Assembly: GCA_019683665.1 (NCBI GenBank)
Contig: JADGIB010000039.1
Span: 1 to 16,928 of the forward strand
Source: Solirubrobacteraceae bacterium
GTDB lineage: Bacteria; Actinomycetota; Thermoleophilia; Solirubrobacterales; Solirubrobacteraceae
Direction of reading: 5' to 3'
DNA: 16,928 nt
Below are positions 5,136-13,974 of the stretch, one piece after another (the stretch's first letter is position 1; each line of letters opens with the position of its first letter). Position numbers and translations under genes: made by a program. The notes under the pieces are model-generated. The model saw nothing but the letters and a program-made list of their open reading frames with translations, had not been told where the DNA came from and ran no database searches.

Positions 5136-7298
5136 TCAGGCCACCGACTCGGGCACGCGGCCGGCGGCCGGCGTCGGCTCCGGCTCGCCCTCGATCGACA
5201 GGTGCGGCAGCCGCTTGTCCAGCCAGGCCGGCAGCCACCAGGCCGAGCGGCCGAGCAGGACCATGACGGCCGGGACGAGCAGGCAGCGGACGATCGTCGC
5301 GTCGACGGCGACCGCGACCGCCATGCCGAGGCCGAACTGCTTGACCGTGGGGTCCTCGTTGAACATGAACGCGGCGAACACGCTGACCATGATCAGCGCC
5401 GCCGAGGTGATGACCCGGCCGGTGGAGGCGATGCCGTCGACCACGGCCCGGCGGGCGTCCCTCGCCGTCTGCCAGTGCTCGTGGCAGGCGCTCAGGAGGA
5501 ACACCTCGTAGTCCATCGAGAGGCCGAACAGGATCGCGAACATCATCAGCGGCACGAAGCTCACGACCGGGATGTGCTCCCCGCCGAGGCCGATGAGCGA
5601 GTTCGCGAAGCCCTCCTGGAAGACGAGCGTCACGACGCCGTAGGCGGCGCCGATCGACAGGAGGTTCATGACCGCCGCCTTGATCGGCAGCAGGATCGAC
5701 CGGAAGGCGAGCAGCAGCAGGACGAAGCTCAGCCCGATGACGATGAGGATGACCTGCGGCAGGCGGTCGGAGATCTTCGCCGCGAGGTCGACGCCGGCCG
5801 CGGTCATGCCGCCGACCTGGGCGTCGACGCCGGTCGGCGGGATGACGTCGTCGCGCAGGTGCTTGACGAGCGTCTCGGTCTCCAGCGCCGCGGGCGCGGT
5901 CGTCGGGGTGGCGGTGATGACCGCCGCCTGGCCGTCCGGGGCGGGGACCGGCGGCGTCACCGCGGCGATCCCCGGGTCGGCCTTCAGCGCCGCCGCGAGC
6001 CTGGCCAGCGCGGCCTCGTCCGGCGGTCCGTCGACGGCGATCAGCAGCGGCCCGTTGAAGCCGGGTCCGAACCCCTCGGCGAGCAGGTCGTACGCGATCC
6101 GCTGCTCGGTGCCCTTGGCGGCCGTGCCGTTGTCGGCCTGGCCCAGCCGCAGCGACAGCATCGGGATCGTCAGCGCGAGCAGGAGGACGACGCCGAGCAC
6201 GAGGAACGGCCACGGCCGCCGGGCGACCGTGTCGGCCCAGCGCGCCCAGCCGTGGTGGCCGGACCTCTGGGCGCGGCGGTGGACGCCGGGCAGCTTCAGC
6301 GCGTCGATGCGCCGGCCGACGATCGCCAGCAGCGCCGGCAGCAGCGTGATCGCGGCGAGGACGGCGATGACGACGACGATCGCGGCCGAGTAGCCGAGCG
6401 AGGCGACGATCGGGATGCCGGCCAGCGCCAGCGAGCAGAGCGCGATGACGACGGTGCCGCCGGCGAACACGACCGCGTTGCCGGAGGTCGCGACCGTCCT
6501 CGGGATCGACTCGGCGACGGTCATCCCGGCGGCGAGGTGCTGGCGGTGGCGGGTGATGAGGAAGAGCGCGTAGTCGATGCCGACGCCGAGCCCGATCATC
6601 GTGCCGAGCGTCGGGCCGACGGTCGGCACGGCGATGACGTGCCCGAGGATCGTCACGAGCGACAGGCCGGCGCCGAGGCCGATGAGCGCGGTGAGGATCG
6701 GCATCCCCGCCGCGACGAACGTGCCGAACGTGAACAGGAGCACGATGAGCGCGACACCGAGGCCGATCGCCTCGGCCGGGTCCCCGATCTGGGCCTCGGC
6801 CTGCTGGCCGACGATCCCGCCGACGGCGATCCGGATCCGGTCGCGCTCGTGCTCGGTCGCGTCGACGACGTCGTCGGCGAGCTCGCGCGTCAGGTCCTGC
6901 GGCGCCATCGAGAACGTGACCGTCGTGTAGGCGATCCGCCCGTCGCGGCTGACCGTCGTCGCGCTGAACGGGTCCGAGACGCTCTCGACGTCCTCGACGC
7001 CCTCGAGCCGCTTGACGACCGCCTCGACCGCCTTGCGGTTGGCGCCCTCGTCGATGCGGCCCTCGCGCGCCTCGAAGACGACCGGGCTGGAGAGCTCGGT
7101 CAGCGACGGGAAGTGCTTCTCGAGGATGTCGGTCGCGCGCTGGCTGCCGGTCCCCGGCAGGCTGAAGTCGTCGCTGGTCCGGGTCCCGAGGACGCCGGCC
7201 ACCACCGCCAGGGCGGCGACGACCAGCAGGCAGACGATGAGAACCGGCCACCGGCGGCGCACGCAGAGGCGGCCGAGTCGATCGAGAAGCGCACTCAC
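5136..7298 (-). CDS. MMPL/RND-family membrane transporter
   Basis: A protein of about 720 residues has the duplicated MMPL layout. There is a first helix (WPVLIVCLLVVAALAVVAGVLG), an extracytoplasmic domain (about 45-175), five clustered helices, a cytoplasmic linker, a second single helix near residue 370, a second outer domain and a final five-helix bundle. Each bundle carries the Asp-Tyr pair of the MmpL proton relay: GIDYALF (D242, Y243) and LSMDYEVF (D596, Y597). Relatives move lipids, pigments or drugs across the membrane using proton flow. The cargo is unknown. I prefer GTG 7298, preceded by GGATGAGG; TTG at 7310 would add four residues. The SDR gene follows after 22 bases, and the aminotransferase gene lies upstream on the same strand. 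Confidence 0.9.
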   Translation of the reverse strand: MSALLDRLGRLCVRRRWPVLIVCLLVVAALAVVAGVLGTRTSDDFSLPGTGSQRATDILEKHFPSLTELSSPVVFEAREGRIDEGANRKAVEAVVKRLEGVEDVESVSDPFSATTVSRDGRIAYTTVTFSMAPQDLTRELADDVVDATEHERDRIRIAVGGIVGQQAEAQIGDPAEAIGLGVALIVLLFTFGTFVAAGMPILTALIGLGAGLSLVTILGHVIAVPTVGPTLGTMIGLGVGIDYALFLITRHRQHLAAGMTVAESIPRTVATSGNAVVFAGGTVVIALCSLALAGIPIVASLGYSAAIVVVIAVLAAITLLPALLAIVGRRIDALKLPGVHRRAQRSGHHGWARWADTVARRPWPFLVLGVVLLLALTIPMLSLRLGQADNGTAAKGTEQRIAYDLLAEGFGPGFNGPLLIAVDGPPDEAALARLAAALKADPGIAAVTPPVPAPDGQAAVITATPTTAPAALETETLVKHLRDDVIPPTGVDAQVGGMTAAGVDLAAKISDRLPQVILIVIGLSFVLLLLAFRSILLPIKAAVMNLLSIGAAYGVVTLVFQEGFANSLIGLGGEHIPVVSFVPLMMFAILFGLSMDYEVFLLSACHEHWQTARDARRAVVDGIASTGRVITSAALIMVSVFAAFMFNEDPTVKQFGLGMAVAVAVDATIVRCLLVPAVMVLLGRSAWWLPAWLDKRLPHLSIEGEPEPTPAAGRVPESVA

Positions 7299-7380
7299 CG
7301 CCTCATCCAATCGGCAGCGGCGGGGGAAAGCAGCAGAACCGGGCGCATCCTTGCTCGAATGTCCGTCGAGAGGGCGACGG

Positions 7381-8487
7381 CTACGCGGCCGGCGGAGCGA
7401 CTGCGCGGTAGGCCTCGGCGAGGCGCCGGACGCCCTCGTCGATCTGATCGGGGGTGACGCCGGAGTAGGCCAGGCGCAGCGTGTTCTCGCCGCCCTCCAG
7501 CAGGAAGTCCGTGCCCTTGACGATGAGCACCCCGCGCTCGGCCGCCTCCTCGAAGAGGGCGGCGACGTCGGTGCCCTCCGGCAGCTCCACCCACAGGAAG
7601 TAGCCGCCCTCGGGGGCGACGAAGCGGGCCTCCGGCAGCTCGCGCTCGAGCGCCGCGCAGAGCCGCTCGGCGCGCTCCTGCAGCGCGGTCTTCACCGTCT
7701 CGATCGCCTGGCGGATGCGGCCGCTGCGCGCGAACTCGTAGACGATCGCCTGCGAGATCATCGACGGCGAGATGTACGTGTCGGTCGCGCGCCTGACGAT
7801 CCGGGCGATGAGGTCGGCGGGCCCGACGAGGTAGCCGACGCGAACGCCCGGGCAGACCGTCTTCGAGTACGACGACGCGTAGACGACGCGGTCGTGGCGG
7901 TCGAGCGACAGCATCGTGGGCAGCCGGTGGCCGCGGAAGCGCAGCTCGACGTACGGGTCGTCCTCGAAGACGAGGAAGTCGTGCTCCTCGGCGAGCGCGA
8001 GCAGCTGCGAGCGCTTCTCGGCCGAGAGCGTGTAGCCGGCCGGGTTCTGGAAGTTCGGGATGATGTGCGCGAGCTTCGGGCGCAGCCCGTCGCGCAGGCG
8101 GGCGCGCAGCTGCTCGACGTCGATCCCGTCGGGCTGCAGGTCGACCATCTCGACCTTCGCGCCGCGGTACGTGTCGAGGCTCAGGAGCGTGCGGTCGTAG
8201 GTGGGCTTCTCGACGACCACCGTGTCGCCCGGCTCGATCAGCGTCTCGAACAGGAACGCGTCGGCCTGCATCGACCCGTTCGTGACGACGACCTGCTCGG
8301 GCTCGACGCCGTGCTGCTCGGCGATCAGCGCCCGCAGCGGCGGGTAGCCGATCGCGGTCCCGTACGCGGTCAGCCCGGCCGGGTCGCTCTCGAACGCGCG
8401 CACGGCCGCCTCGCGCAGGCCGTCGACGTCGACGATGTCGAGCGACGGTGCGCCGCGGGCGAAGGAGATGGTGTCGGAAGCGGGCAT
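7381..8487 (-). CDS. PLP-dependent aminotransferase (fold type I, class I/II)
   Basis: The 368-residue enzyme shows the aminotransferase class I/II fold: TNGSMQADAF (69-78) for phosphate binding, Y97, PNFQNPAGYT (144-153) with N148, VFEDDPY (173-179) with D176 against the pyridine nitrogen, and SSYSKTVCPGVRVGY (205-219) with K209 as the Schiff-base lysine. It resembles the LysN/2-aminoadipate aminotransferase group and the catalytic half of MocR regulators, but has no N-terminal GntR DNA-binding domain, so it is an enzyme. Exact substrate specificity cannot be read from sequence. The start ATG 8487 has a TAGTCT box nine bases upstream, consistent with its own near-leaderless transcript. The LacI gene lies 56 bases upstream on the same strand. 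A role in processing amines released by the divergent operon is possible but unproven. Confidence 0.92.
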   Translation of the reverse strand: MPASDTISFARGAPSLDIVDVDGLREAAVRAFESDPAGLTAYGTAIGYPPLRALIAEQHGVEPEQVVVTNGSMQADAFLFETLIEPGDTVVVEKPTYDRTLLSLDTYRGAKVEMVDLQPDGIDVEQLRARLRDGLRPKLAHIIPNFQNPAGYTLSAEKRSQLLALAEEHDFLVFEDDPYVELRFRGHRLPTMLSLDRHDRVVYASSYSKTVCPGVRVGYLVGPADLIARIVRRATDTYISPSMISQAIVYEFARSGRIRQAIETVKTALQERAERLCAALERELPEARFVAPEGGYFLWVELPEGTDVAALFEEAAERGVLIVKGTDFLLEGGENTLRLAYSGVTPDQIDEGVRRLAEAYRAVAPPAA

Positions 8488-8496
8488 GGCACCGGG

Positions 8497-8502
8497 AGAC
8501 TA
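8497..8502 (-). promoter_or_regulatory. Putative -10 box for the aminotransferase gene
   Basis: TAGTCT on the minus strand ends nine bases before the ATG at 8487, predicting a transcript with almost no leader. No Shine-Dalgarno sequence precedes the ATG and I find no good -35 box. This suggests transcription separate from the LacI gene. Confidence 0.35.
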
Positions 8503-8543
8503 CGTGAGCGGAGAGCGCGCCGTCGTCCGTCGCGCCGCCGCCC

Positions 8544-9593
8544 TCAGCCCCCGAGCATCCCCGCGGTCGACTCGCGCAGCGCGATCGTCGGCTTCGGCCG
8601 CAGGAGCTCGGCCGGGACGTCCTCGCCGCGCAGGACGTCGAGCATCGTTCGCGCCGCGTCGCGGCCGATGTCGCGTGGCGGCGCGTCGATCGCGGTGATC
8701 GACGGGGTGACGAGCCGCAGCGGCTCGCTGTCGACCGAGCTGGCCGTGAGGAGGTCGCGCCCGACCGTGCGCCCGGCATCGCGCGCTGCGGCCTGGACCG
8801 CGAGCGCGACGCCGTCGCCGGCCCCGAGGATCGCGTCCGGCGGCTGCGGCCCGGTGAGCAGCTCGCGCGCGGCATCGTGCAGCCCCGCCGGCACCCGGTC
8901 GAGCGGCACCGTGCGGATGCACGGCTCGATCCCGTGCTCGACGCACCAGCGGCGATAGATCGCGTCGAGTCGGTGCCCGACCGAGATGTCCATCTCCATG
9001 CCGATCAGCGCCGGTCGCCGCGCGCCGCGCGCGAGGAGATGGTCGAGCAGGTCGCGCTGGGCGCCCTGGTAGTCGGTCTCGATCGTCACCCGCGGGGTGA
9101 GGCCGGGTTCCAGGCAGCGCTCCGCGGCGACGACCGGCACGCCCGACTCGATGAGCGTGCGCACGTAGGGGTCGCCGATCACCGGGTCGACGACGATCGC
9201 CCCGTCGACGTGCCCGACCGCGGTCGGCGACGGTCCGGACGCCGTCATCACGGTCAGCGCGAACGTCTCGCTGCGGGCGGCGAGCGCGGCGCCGAACACG
9301 AACTCCATGTAGAAGCCGAAGCGGAAGAGCATCTCGGAGATGTAGACGCCGATCGCGCCCGTCCGGCCCGCCTGCAGGTGCCGCGCCGACGGGTTGGCCA
9401 CGTACTGGAGCTGCTCGGCGACCTCGCGCACCCGCGCGCGCGTCGCCTCCGACAGGCGCCCCTTCCCGCTCAACGCGGCCGAGACCGTCGTGCGCGAGAC
9501 ACCGGCCGCCCGCGCGATGTCGACGATCGTCGGCGGTCGGTCTCGTGGTCTCGGTTCCGTCAATCCGCCGCTGATCCTCCGGCCGCGGAGCAT
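8544..9593 (-). CDS. LacI-family transcriptional regulator of the deacylase/ABC operon
   Basis: The protein has the LacI helix-turn-helix (TIVDIARAAGVSRTTVSAALSGKGRLSEATRARV), the hinge region (NPSARHLQAGRTGAIGVY) and a C-terminal sugar-binding-protein-like effector domain to the end. The conserved part starts about 21 residues after ATG 9593. A TTG at 9563, preceded by GGAGGA, would give 339 instead of 349 residues and a more typical N-terminus, so the start is uncertain. The gene is divergent from the seven-gene hydrolase-transporter operon. The gap holds three operators with central CG, the base step that LacI hinge helices usually wedge open, so I infer it represses that operon and probably itself. 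The inducer is presumably the imported compound or a product. LacI regulators usually sense sugars, which makes this pairing less common. Confidence 0.9.
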   Translation of the reverse strand: MLRGRRISGGLTEPRPRDRPPTIVDIARAAGVSRTTVSAALSGKGRLSEATRARVREVAEQLQYVANPSARHLQAGRTGAIGVYISEMLFRFGFYMEFVFGAALAARSETFALTVMTASGPSPTAVGHVDGAIVVDPVIGDPYVRTLIESGVPVVAAERCLEPGLTPRVTIETDYQGAQRDLLDHLLARGARRPALIGMEMDISVGHRLDAIYRRWCVEHGIEPCIRTVPLDRVPAGLHDAARELLTGPQPPDAILGAGDGVALAVQAAARDAGRTVGRDLLTASSVDSEPLRLVTPSITAIDAPPRDIGRDAARTMLDVLRGEDVPAELLRPKPTIALRESTAGMLGG

Positions 9594-9596
9594 AGC

Positions 9597-9614
9597 TGCC
9601 GGAACGATTCCGCA
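9597..9614. promoter_or_regulatory. LacI-type operator O1
   Basis: TGCCGGAACGATTCCGCA is the first of three related 18-base near-palindromes (consensus TGCnGGAACGwTyCCGCA) in the LacI-deacylase gap. It is the most divergent copy and lies just upstream of the ATG proposed for the LacI gene, so it could mediate autorepression. Confidence 0.65.
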
Positions 9615-9641
9615 GCCGCGATGGCCACATCCGAAGGCCCC

Positions 9642-9670
9642 TTGCAGGAACGTTCCCGCACCCGTAGGAT
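9642..9670 (+). promoter_or_regulatory. Predicted promoter of the deacylase/ABC transporter operon
   Basis: TTGCAG (9642-9647) and TAGGAT (9665-9670) are separated by exactly 17 bases and match the sigma-70 consensus at 3 and 4 of 6 positions. Transcription would begin near 9677, giving a leader of about 60 bases before ATG 9737. Operator O2 fills the spacer and O3 lies at about +12 to +30. Confidence 0.6.
9643..9660. promoter_or_regulatory. LacI-type operator O2, inside the operon promoter
   Basis: TGCAGGAACGTTCCCGCA pairs at all but one position around a central CG (GGAACGTTCC is a perfect 10-bp core). It starts 46 bases after O1 and covers most of the spacer between the predicted -35 (9642-9647) and -10 (9665-9670) boxes, so a bound repressor would exclude RNA polymerase. 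Confidence 0.8.
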
Positions 9671-9688
9671 GCCCGGCCGTCCAACCCG

Positions 9689-9706
9689 TGCGGGAACGAT
9701 CCCGCA
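9689..9706. promoter_or_regulatory. LacI-type operator O3, just downstream of the transcription start
   Basis: TGCGGGAACGATCCCGCA differs from O2 at two of 18 positions and starts exactly 46 bases after it. Its dyad extends one base each side (GTGCGGGA-ACGA-TCCCGCAC, 9688-9707). Its position in the predicted leader suits a roadblock or a partner for cooperative binding with O2. Confidence 0.8.
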
Positions 9707-9736
9707 CCTGTGCGAGCGAGAGGTTTCAGACGACCG

Positions 9737-10846
<1,110 letters not shown>

Positions 10847-10849
10847 CCG

Positions 10850-11707
10850 ATGTCGCCCGAGACGATCCGGACGATCTTCGACGTCGCGAGCCTGACGTCG
10901 ATCCTCGTCCTGCTCGTGCTGGGGATGGCCGTGATCGTCGGCATGATGCAGGTGTTCAACCTGTGTCAGGGCGAGCTCGTGCTCCTCGGGGCGGTCGTCG
11001 CCTACGTGGCGCACGAGTGGCTCGGCAGCGTCCTGCTCGGCATCCTCGTCGCGCCGTTCGCGGTCGCGGCCTTCGGCGCCGTCCTCGAGCGCACGGTGAT
11101 CCGGCGCTTCTACGCCAACGCCGCGGGCGCGCTGCTCGCGACGTTCGCGGTCGGCTTCCTCATCCGCGCGATCGTGCTCGCCCGGATGAGCTCCCAGGGC
11201 GAGCCGGTTCCGGCGCCGATCGACGGCACCGTCGGGATCGGCGGCGCCGACGTGTCGGCGTGGCGCCTGGTGATCATCGTCGTCGTCGTCCTCGCGGTCG
11301 CCGCCACGTACCTGTCGCTGACGCGGACCGCGATCGGCCTGCGAGTCCGCGCCACCCTCGATGACGTCGAGCTGGCCGCGGCCTCCGGCATCTCGACGCG
11401 GCGGATGTTCACCGGCACGTACGCGTTCGGGGCGGCGCTCGCCGGGCTGGCCGGGGCGATGATCGTGCCCCTCCAGGCGCTCTATCCGAGCCTCGGCTTC
11501 GACAACCTCGTCCCGATGTTCCTCTCCGTCATGGTCGGCGGCCTCGGGACGCTCCACGGGCCCCTGCTCGGCGCCGTCGCGCTCGGCGTGCCGACGGCGC
11601 TGCTGCCGACGTGGATCGACTCGGTGCTCTCGCAGGTGCTCGTGATCTTCGCGGCGATCGTCTTCATGCGACTTCGCCCCGGCGGCCTTGTCAACAGGGA
11701 CATCTAG
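10850..11707 (+). CDS. ABC importer permease, LivH/UrtB type
   Basis: The 285-residue integral membrane protein has the LivH-type permease pattern: about eight hydrophobic segments (ILVLLVLGMAVIVGMMQVFNLCQGELVLLGAVVAYV onward), the cytoplasmic loop RTAIGLRVRATLDDVELAAASGIS that docks on the ATPase, and the late VGGLGTLHGPLLGAVALGV segment. It forms one half of the membrane channel with the LivM-type protein encoded two genes on. ATG 10850 is three bases after the deacetylase stop. With the amide/urea-like features of the binding protein and ATPase, I place the transporter nearer to UrtB than to true leucine permeases, but the permease sequence alone does not decide this. Confidence 0.9.
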   Translation: MSPETIRTIFDVASLTSILVLLVLGMAVIVGMMQVFNLCQGELVLLGAVVAYVAHEWLGSVLLGILVAPFAVAAFGAVLERTVIRRFYANAAGALLATFAVGFLIRAIVLARMSSQGEPVPAPIDGTVGIGGADVSAWRLVIIVVVVLAVAATYLSLTRTAIGLRVRATLDDVELAAASGISTRRMFTGTYAFGAALAGLAGAMIVPLQALYPSLGFDNLVPMFLSVMVGGLGTLHGPLLGAVALGVPTALLPTWIDSVLSQVLVIFAAIVFMRLRPGGLVNRDI

Positions 11708-11712
11708 GAGGT
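11706..11712 (+). promoter_or_regulatory. Strong Shine-Dalgarno site fixing the binding-protein start
   Basis: AGGAGGT lies seven bases before ATG 11720. A competing in-frame GTG at 11711 overlaps this site and can be excluded. This is the best ribosome-binding site in the operon, fitting the excess of binding protein over membrane subunits that importers need. Confidence 0.8.
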
Positions 11713-11719
11713 GGACGGC

Positions 11720-12946
11720 ATGGCATCGAACATGACGCGACGGGAGGCGCTCCAGCGGTTCGCCGTCGGCGGCGCCGGCCTGGCGCTCGGCGGCACCCTC
11801 CTGACCGCCTGCGGCTCGAGCGACGGCTCGAGCTCCGGCGGGAGAGGCGGCGGCAGCGACGAGCCGATCCGCGTCGGCGCGATCACCGACCTGACCGGGG
11901 CCTACGGCATCGTCGGCAAGGCGAACAAGGCGATCGCCGAGTTCACCGTGGACGAGATCAACGCCAACGGTGGCGTGCTCGGCCGGCCGATCGAGCTGAT
12001 CGTCGTCGACGGCGCCAGCGACCCGGCGACGTGGGGCAAGGTCGCCCGCCAGCTCGTCACGCGCGACAAGGTCGAGATGGTGATCGGCGACGTCTCCAGC
12101 GCCGAGCGCGAGGCGGTGAAGAGCATCATCGCCGGACGCGGCCGCACCCTCTACATCTGCCCCGCCTCCTACGAGGGCGGCGAGTGCTACGAGAACACGT
12201 GGACGGTGGGCGCCGTGCCCAACCAGCAGGTCAACCCGACCGTCGACTACCTGCTCGAGCAGGGTGCCAGGTCGTTCTACCTGTGCGGCAACGACTACTC
12301 GTATCCGCGCAACGTGCTCAAGGCGGCGCGGGCTCGGATCGAGGAAGGCGGCGGCGAGGTCGTCGGCGAGGACTACATTCCCGTCTCGGCCACCGACGCG
12401 CCCGAGCTCGTGCGCAAGACGATCTCGTCGAACGCGGACGCCGTCTTCGAGGTCATCGTCCTCCCGGCGAGCGTGCCGTACATCAAGGGCGTCGTCGACG
12501 GCGGCTACGAGGGCCTGATCGCCGGCACCCTGTTCGATGAGACGATCAACCCGCTCTTCGGGCGCCAGGCCCAGGGTCTGATCGGCGCGCAGGACTACTT
12601 CGCGACGATCGACGACCCGTTCACGAAGCAGGAGGTCGCGGCGTTCCGCAAGAAGTACCCGAAGGCGCCGTTCGGCTCGGCCCTCAACAGCCCGGCCTGG
12701 TACCGCGGCCTCTACCTGTGGAAGGTGGCCGTCGAGAACGCGGGCTCGACCGACCTCGACGCCGTCAACGAGGCGATGAACTCGGCCTCCTACGACAGGC
12801 TCATCGGCGGCCCGTCGCGCTTCGTGCCCGGGACGAAGCACGTCGAGCTGACGATGTACCTCGGCGAGATGCAGGCCGACGGCAGCGTGAAGGTCCTGAA
12901 GGACCTCGGGCCCCAGGAGCCGGAAGGGCAGTGCAACGCGTCCTGA
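11720..12946 (+). CDS. Substrate-binding lipoprotein of the ABC importer (amide/urea-binding type)
   Basis: The 408-residue protein starts with a twin-arginine signal (TRREALQ, R7-R8), a hydrophobic stretch and lipobox LTAC (28-31), so it is probably exported folded by Tat and lipid-anchored at C31. A Ser/Gly linker follows (to about 46), then a periplasmic-binding fold of the Leu/Ile/Val-binding superfamily. Blocks such as PIRVGAITDLTGAYG, NPTVDYLLEQGARSFYLCGNDYSYPRNVL and ARIEEGGGEVVGEDYIPVSATDAPE resemble the AmiC/UrtA/FmdD branch, whose members bind urea and short amides, rather than LivJ. The exact ligand is unknown. The start is set by AGGAGGT seven bases upstream. The last 16 bases overlap the LivM-type gene. 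Confidence 0.92.
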   Translation: MASNMTRREALQRFAVGGAGLALGGTLLTACGSSDGSSSGGRGGGSDEPIRVGAITDLTGAYGIVGKANKAIAEFTVDEINANGGVLGRPIELIVVDGASDPATWGKVARQLVTRDKVEMVIGDVSSAEREAVKSIIAGRGRTLYICPASYEGGECYENTWTVGAVPNQQVNPTVDYLLEQGARSFYLCGNDYSYPRNVLKAARARIEEGGGEVVGEDYIPVSATDAPELVRKTISSNADAVFEVIVLPASVPYIKGVVDGGYEGLIAGTLFDETINPLFGRQAQGLIGAQDYFATIDDPFTKQEVAAFRKKYPKAPFGSALNSPAWYRGLYLWKVAVENAGSTDLDAVNEAMNSASYDRLIGGPSRFVPGTKHVELTMYLGEMQADGSVKVLKDLGPQEPEGQCNAS

Positions 12947-13974
12947 CCCCCGCCTGGTGGCTGGCCGATGGCGGCCGGCGCGTGGGCGCCATCGCCCTCG
13001 TGGCCGGGATCGTGATCGCCGGGCCGCTGCTCGACGGCGCCGGCGAGTCGTTCTGGATGATGGCGCTCACGCGGGCGCTGATCCTCGGCGTGCTCGCGGT
13101 CGCCACGAACGTCGCCTGGGGCGTCACCGGCATCTTCACGCTCGGCCAGGCGGTGTTCTTCGGGGTCGGCGCCTACGTCGTGGGCCTGCTCGCCACCCGC
13201 GAGGACGTCGTCGCCCTCGAGAGCCTCGCAGGGGCGGCGCTCGGCGCTGGGCTCCTCTGCGGCCTGGTCGTCGGGGCGTTCCTGTTCTTCGGGCGGCGCC
13301 GCGTCGGCATGCTGTACGTCGGCCTGGTGACGCTCGCGCTCAGCTACGCGCTCGAGCGCCTGGCGAGCGTGTGGGGCGAGATCGGGGCCGGCAACGGCAT
13401 CACCGGCATCCCGCTGCCGACGCTGCTGGGCACCGAGATCGAGCCCGGGATCAGCTTCTTCTGGGTCGCTGTCGTCACGCTGCTCGTCGTGCTCGGCCTC
13501 GCCTGGGCGGTGATGCGCTCCCAGTTCGGGATGGTCATGCGGGCGATCCGCGACGACGACGAGCGGGCCGAGTTCCTGGGCTACCGCCGACCGATCGTGC
13601 AGCTCGTCGTCTTCGCGGCGACCGGCGGGGTCGGCGCGCTGGCCGGCGGCCTGTACGCCCTCGAGGAGGGGTTCGTCTCGCCGACGTTCCTCGGCGTGTC
13701 GCTCTCCACCCAGGTCCTCATCTACGTCCTGCTGGGCGGCCGCGACTCGCTGGTCGGCCCGCTCGTGGGCGTCCTGCTGCTGGAGGTGGGCGGCCAGCGC
13801 GTCCAGGAGGAGCTGCCGACCGAGTGGCCGATCATCGTCGGCGCGGTGCTCCTGCTCGTGATCCTGTTCCTGCCGAACGGCCTGACCCAGCTCGGGCGTC
13901 GGCGCCGGCGCGCGGCAGCCCCGCGTCCGGAGACCGCAGCGGAGGTGAGCGGTGGCGATCCTCGAGGCGAGTGA
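12931..13974 (+). CDS. ABC importer permease, LivM/UrtC type
   Basis: The 347-residue second permease has hydrophobic segments throughout from VGAIALVAGIVIAGPLL, the family block TNVAWGVTGIFTLGQAVFFGVGAYV, the ATPase-docking loop RSQFGMVMRAIRDDDERAEFLGY, and the late LLGGRDSLVGPLVGVLLLE and FLPNGLTQLGRRRRR segments. I chose GTG 12931: it overlaps the binding-protein stop by 16 bases, has AGGAG (12915-12919) 11 bases upstream, and gives a normal N-terminus. The frame is open further upstream but that part is the shadow of the binding-protein gene. The C-terminal tail beyond the last helix is basic and overlaps the ATPase gene by 23 bases. Confidence 0.9.
   Translation: MQRVLTPAWWLADGGRRVGAIALVAGIVIAGPLLDGAGESFWMMALTRALILGVLAVATNVAWGVTGIFTLGQAVFFGVGAYVVGLLATREDVVALESLAGAALGAGLLCGLVVGAFLFFGRRRVGMLYVGLVTLALSYALERLASVWGEIGAGNGITGIPLPTLLGTEIEPGISFFWVAVVTLLVVLGLAWAVMRSQFGMVMRAIRDDDERAEFLGYRRPIVQLVVFAATGGVGALAGGLYALEEGFVSPTFLGVSLSTQVLIYVLLGGRDSLVGPLVGVLLLEVGGQRVQEELPTEWPIIVGAVLLLVILFLPNGLTQLGRRRRRAAAPRPETAAEVSGGDPRGE

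Noticed and set aside
7295..7348. 17-residue frame (MRPVLLLSPAAADWMRR) ending in a GTGA overlap with the MMPL start
   Set aside because: It mimics a coupled leader peptide, but it has no ribosome-binding site, no -10 box and no attenuator-like structure; I use it only as weak support for GTG 7298.
4839..7457. 872-codon plus-strand open frame opposite the SDR/MMPL genes
   Set aside because: The composition is dominated by Arg, Asp, Gly and Ala with no domains; the opposite strand carries a clear MMPL transporter with conserved motifs.
9597..9706. 46-bp tandem repeat or CRISPR-like array
   Set aside because: Only three units, with conservation limited to an 18-base dyad and its placement at a promoter; operators explain it better.
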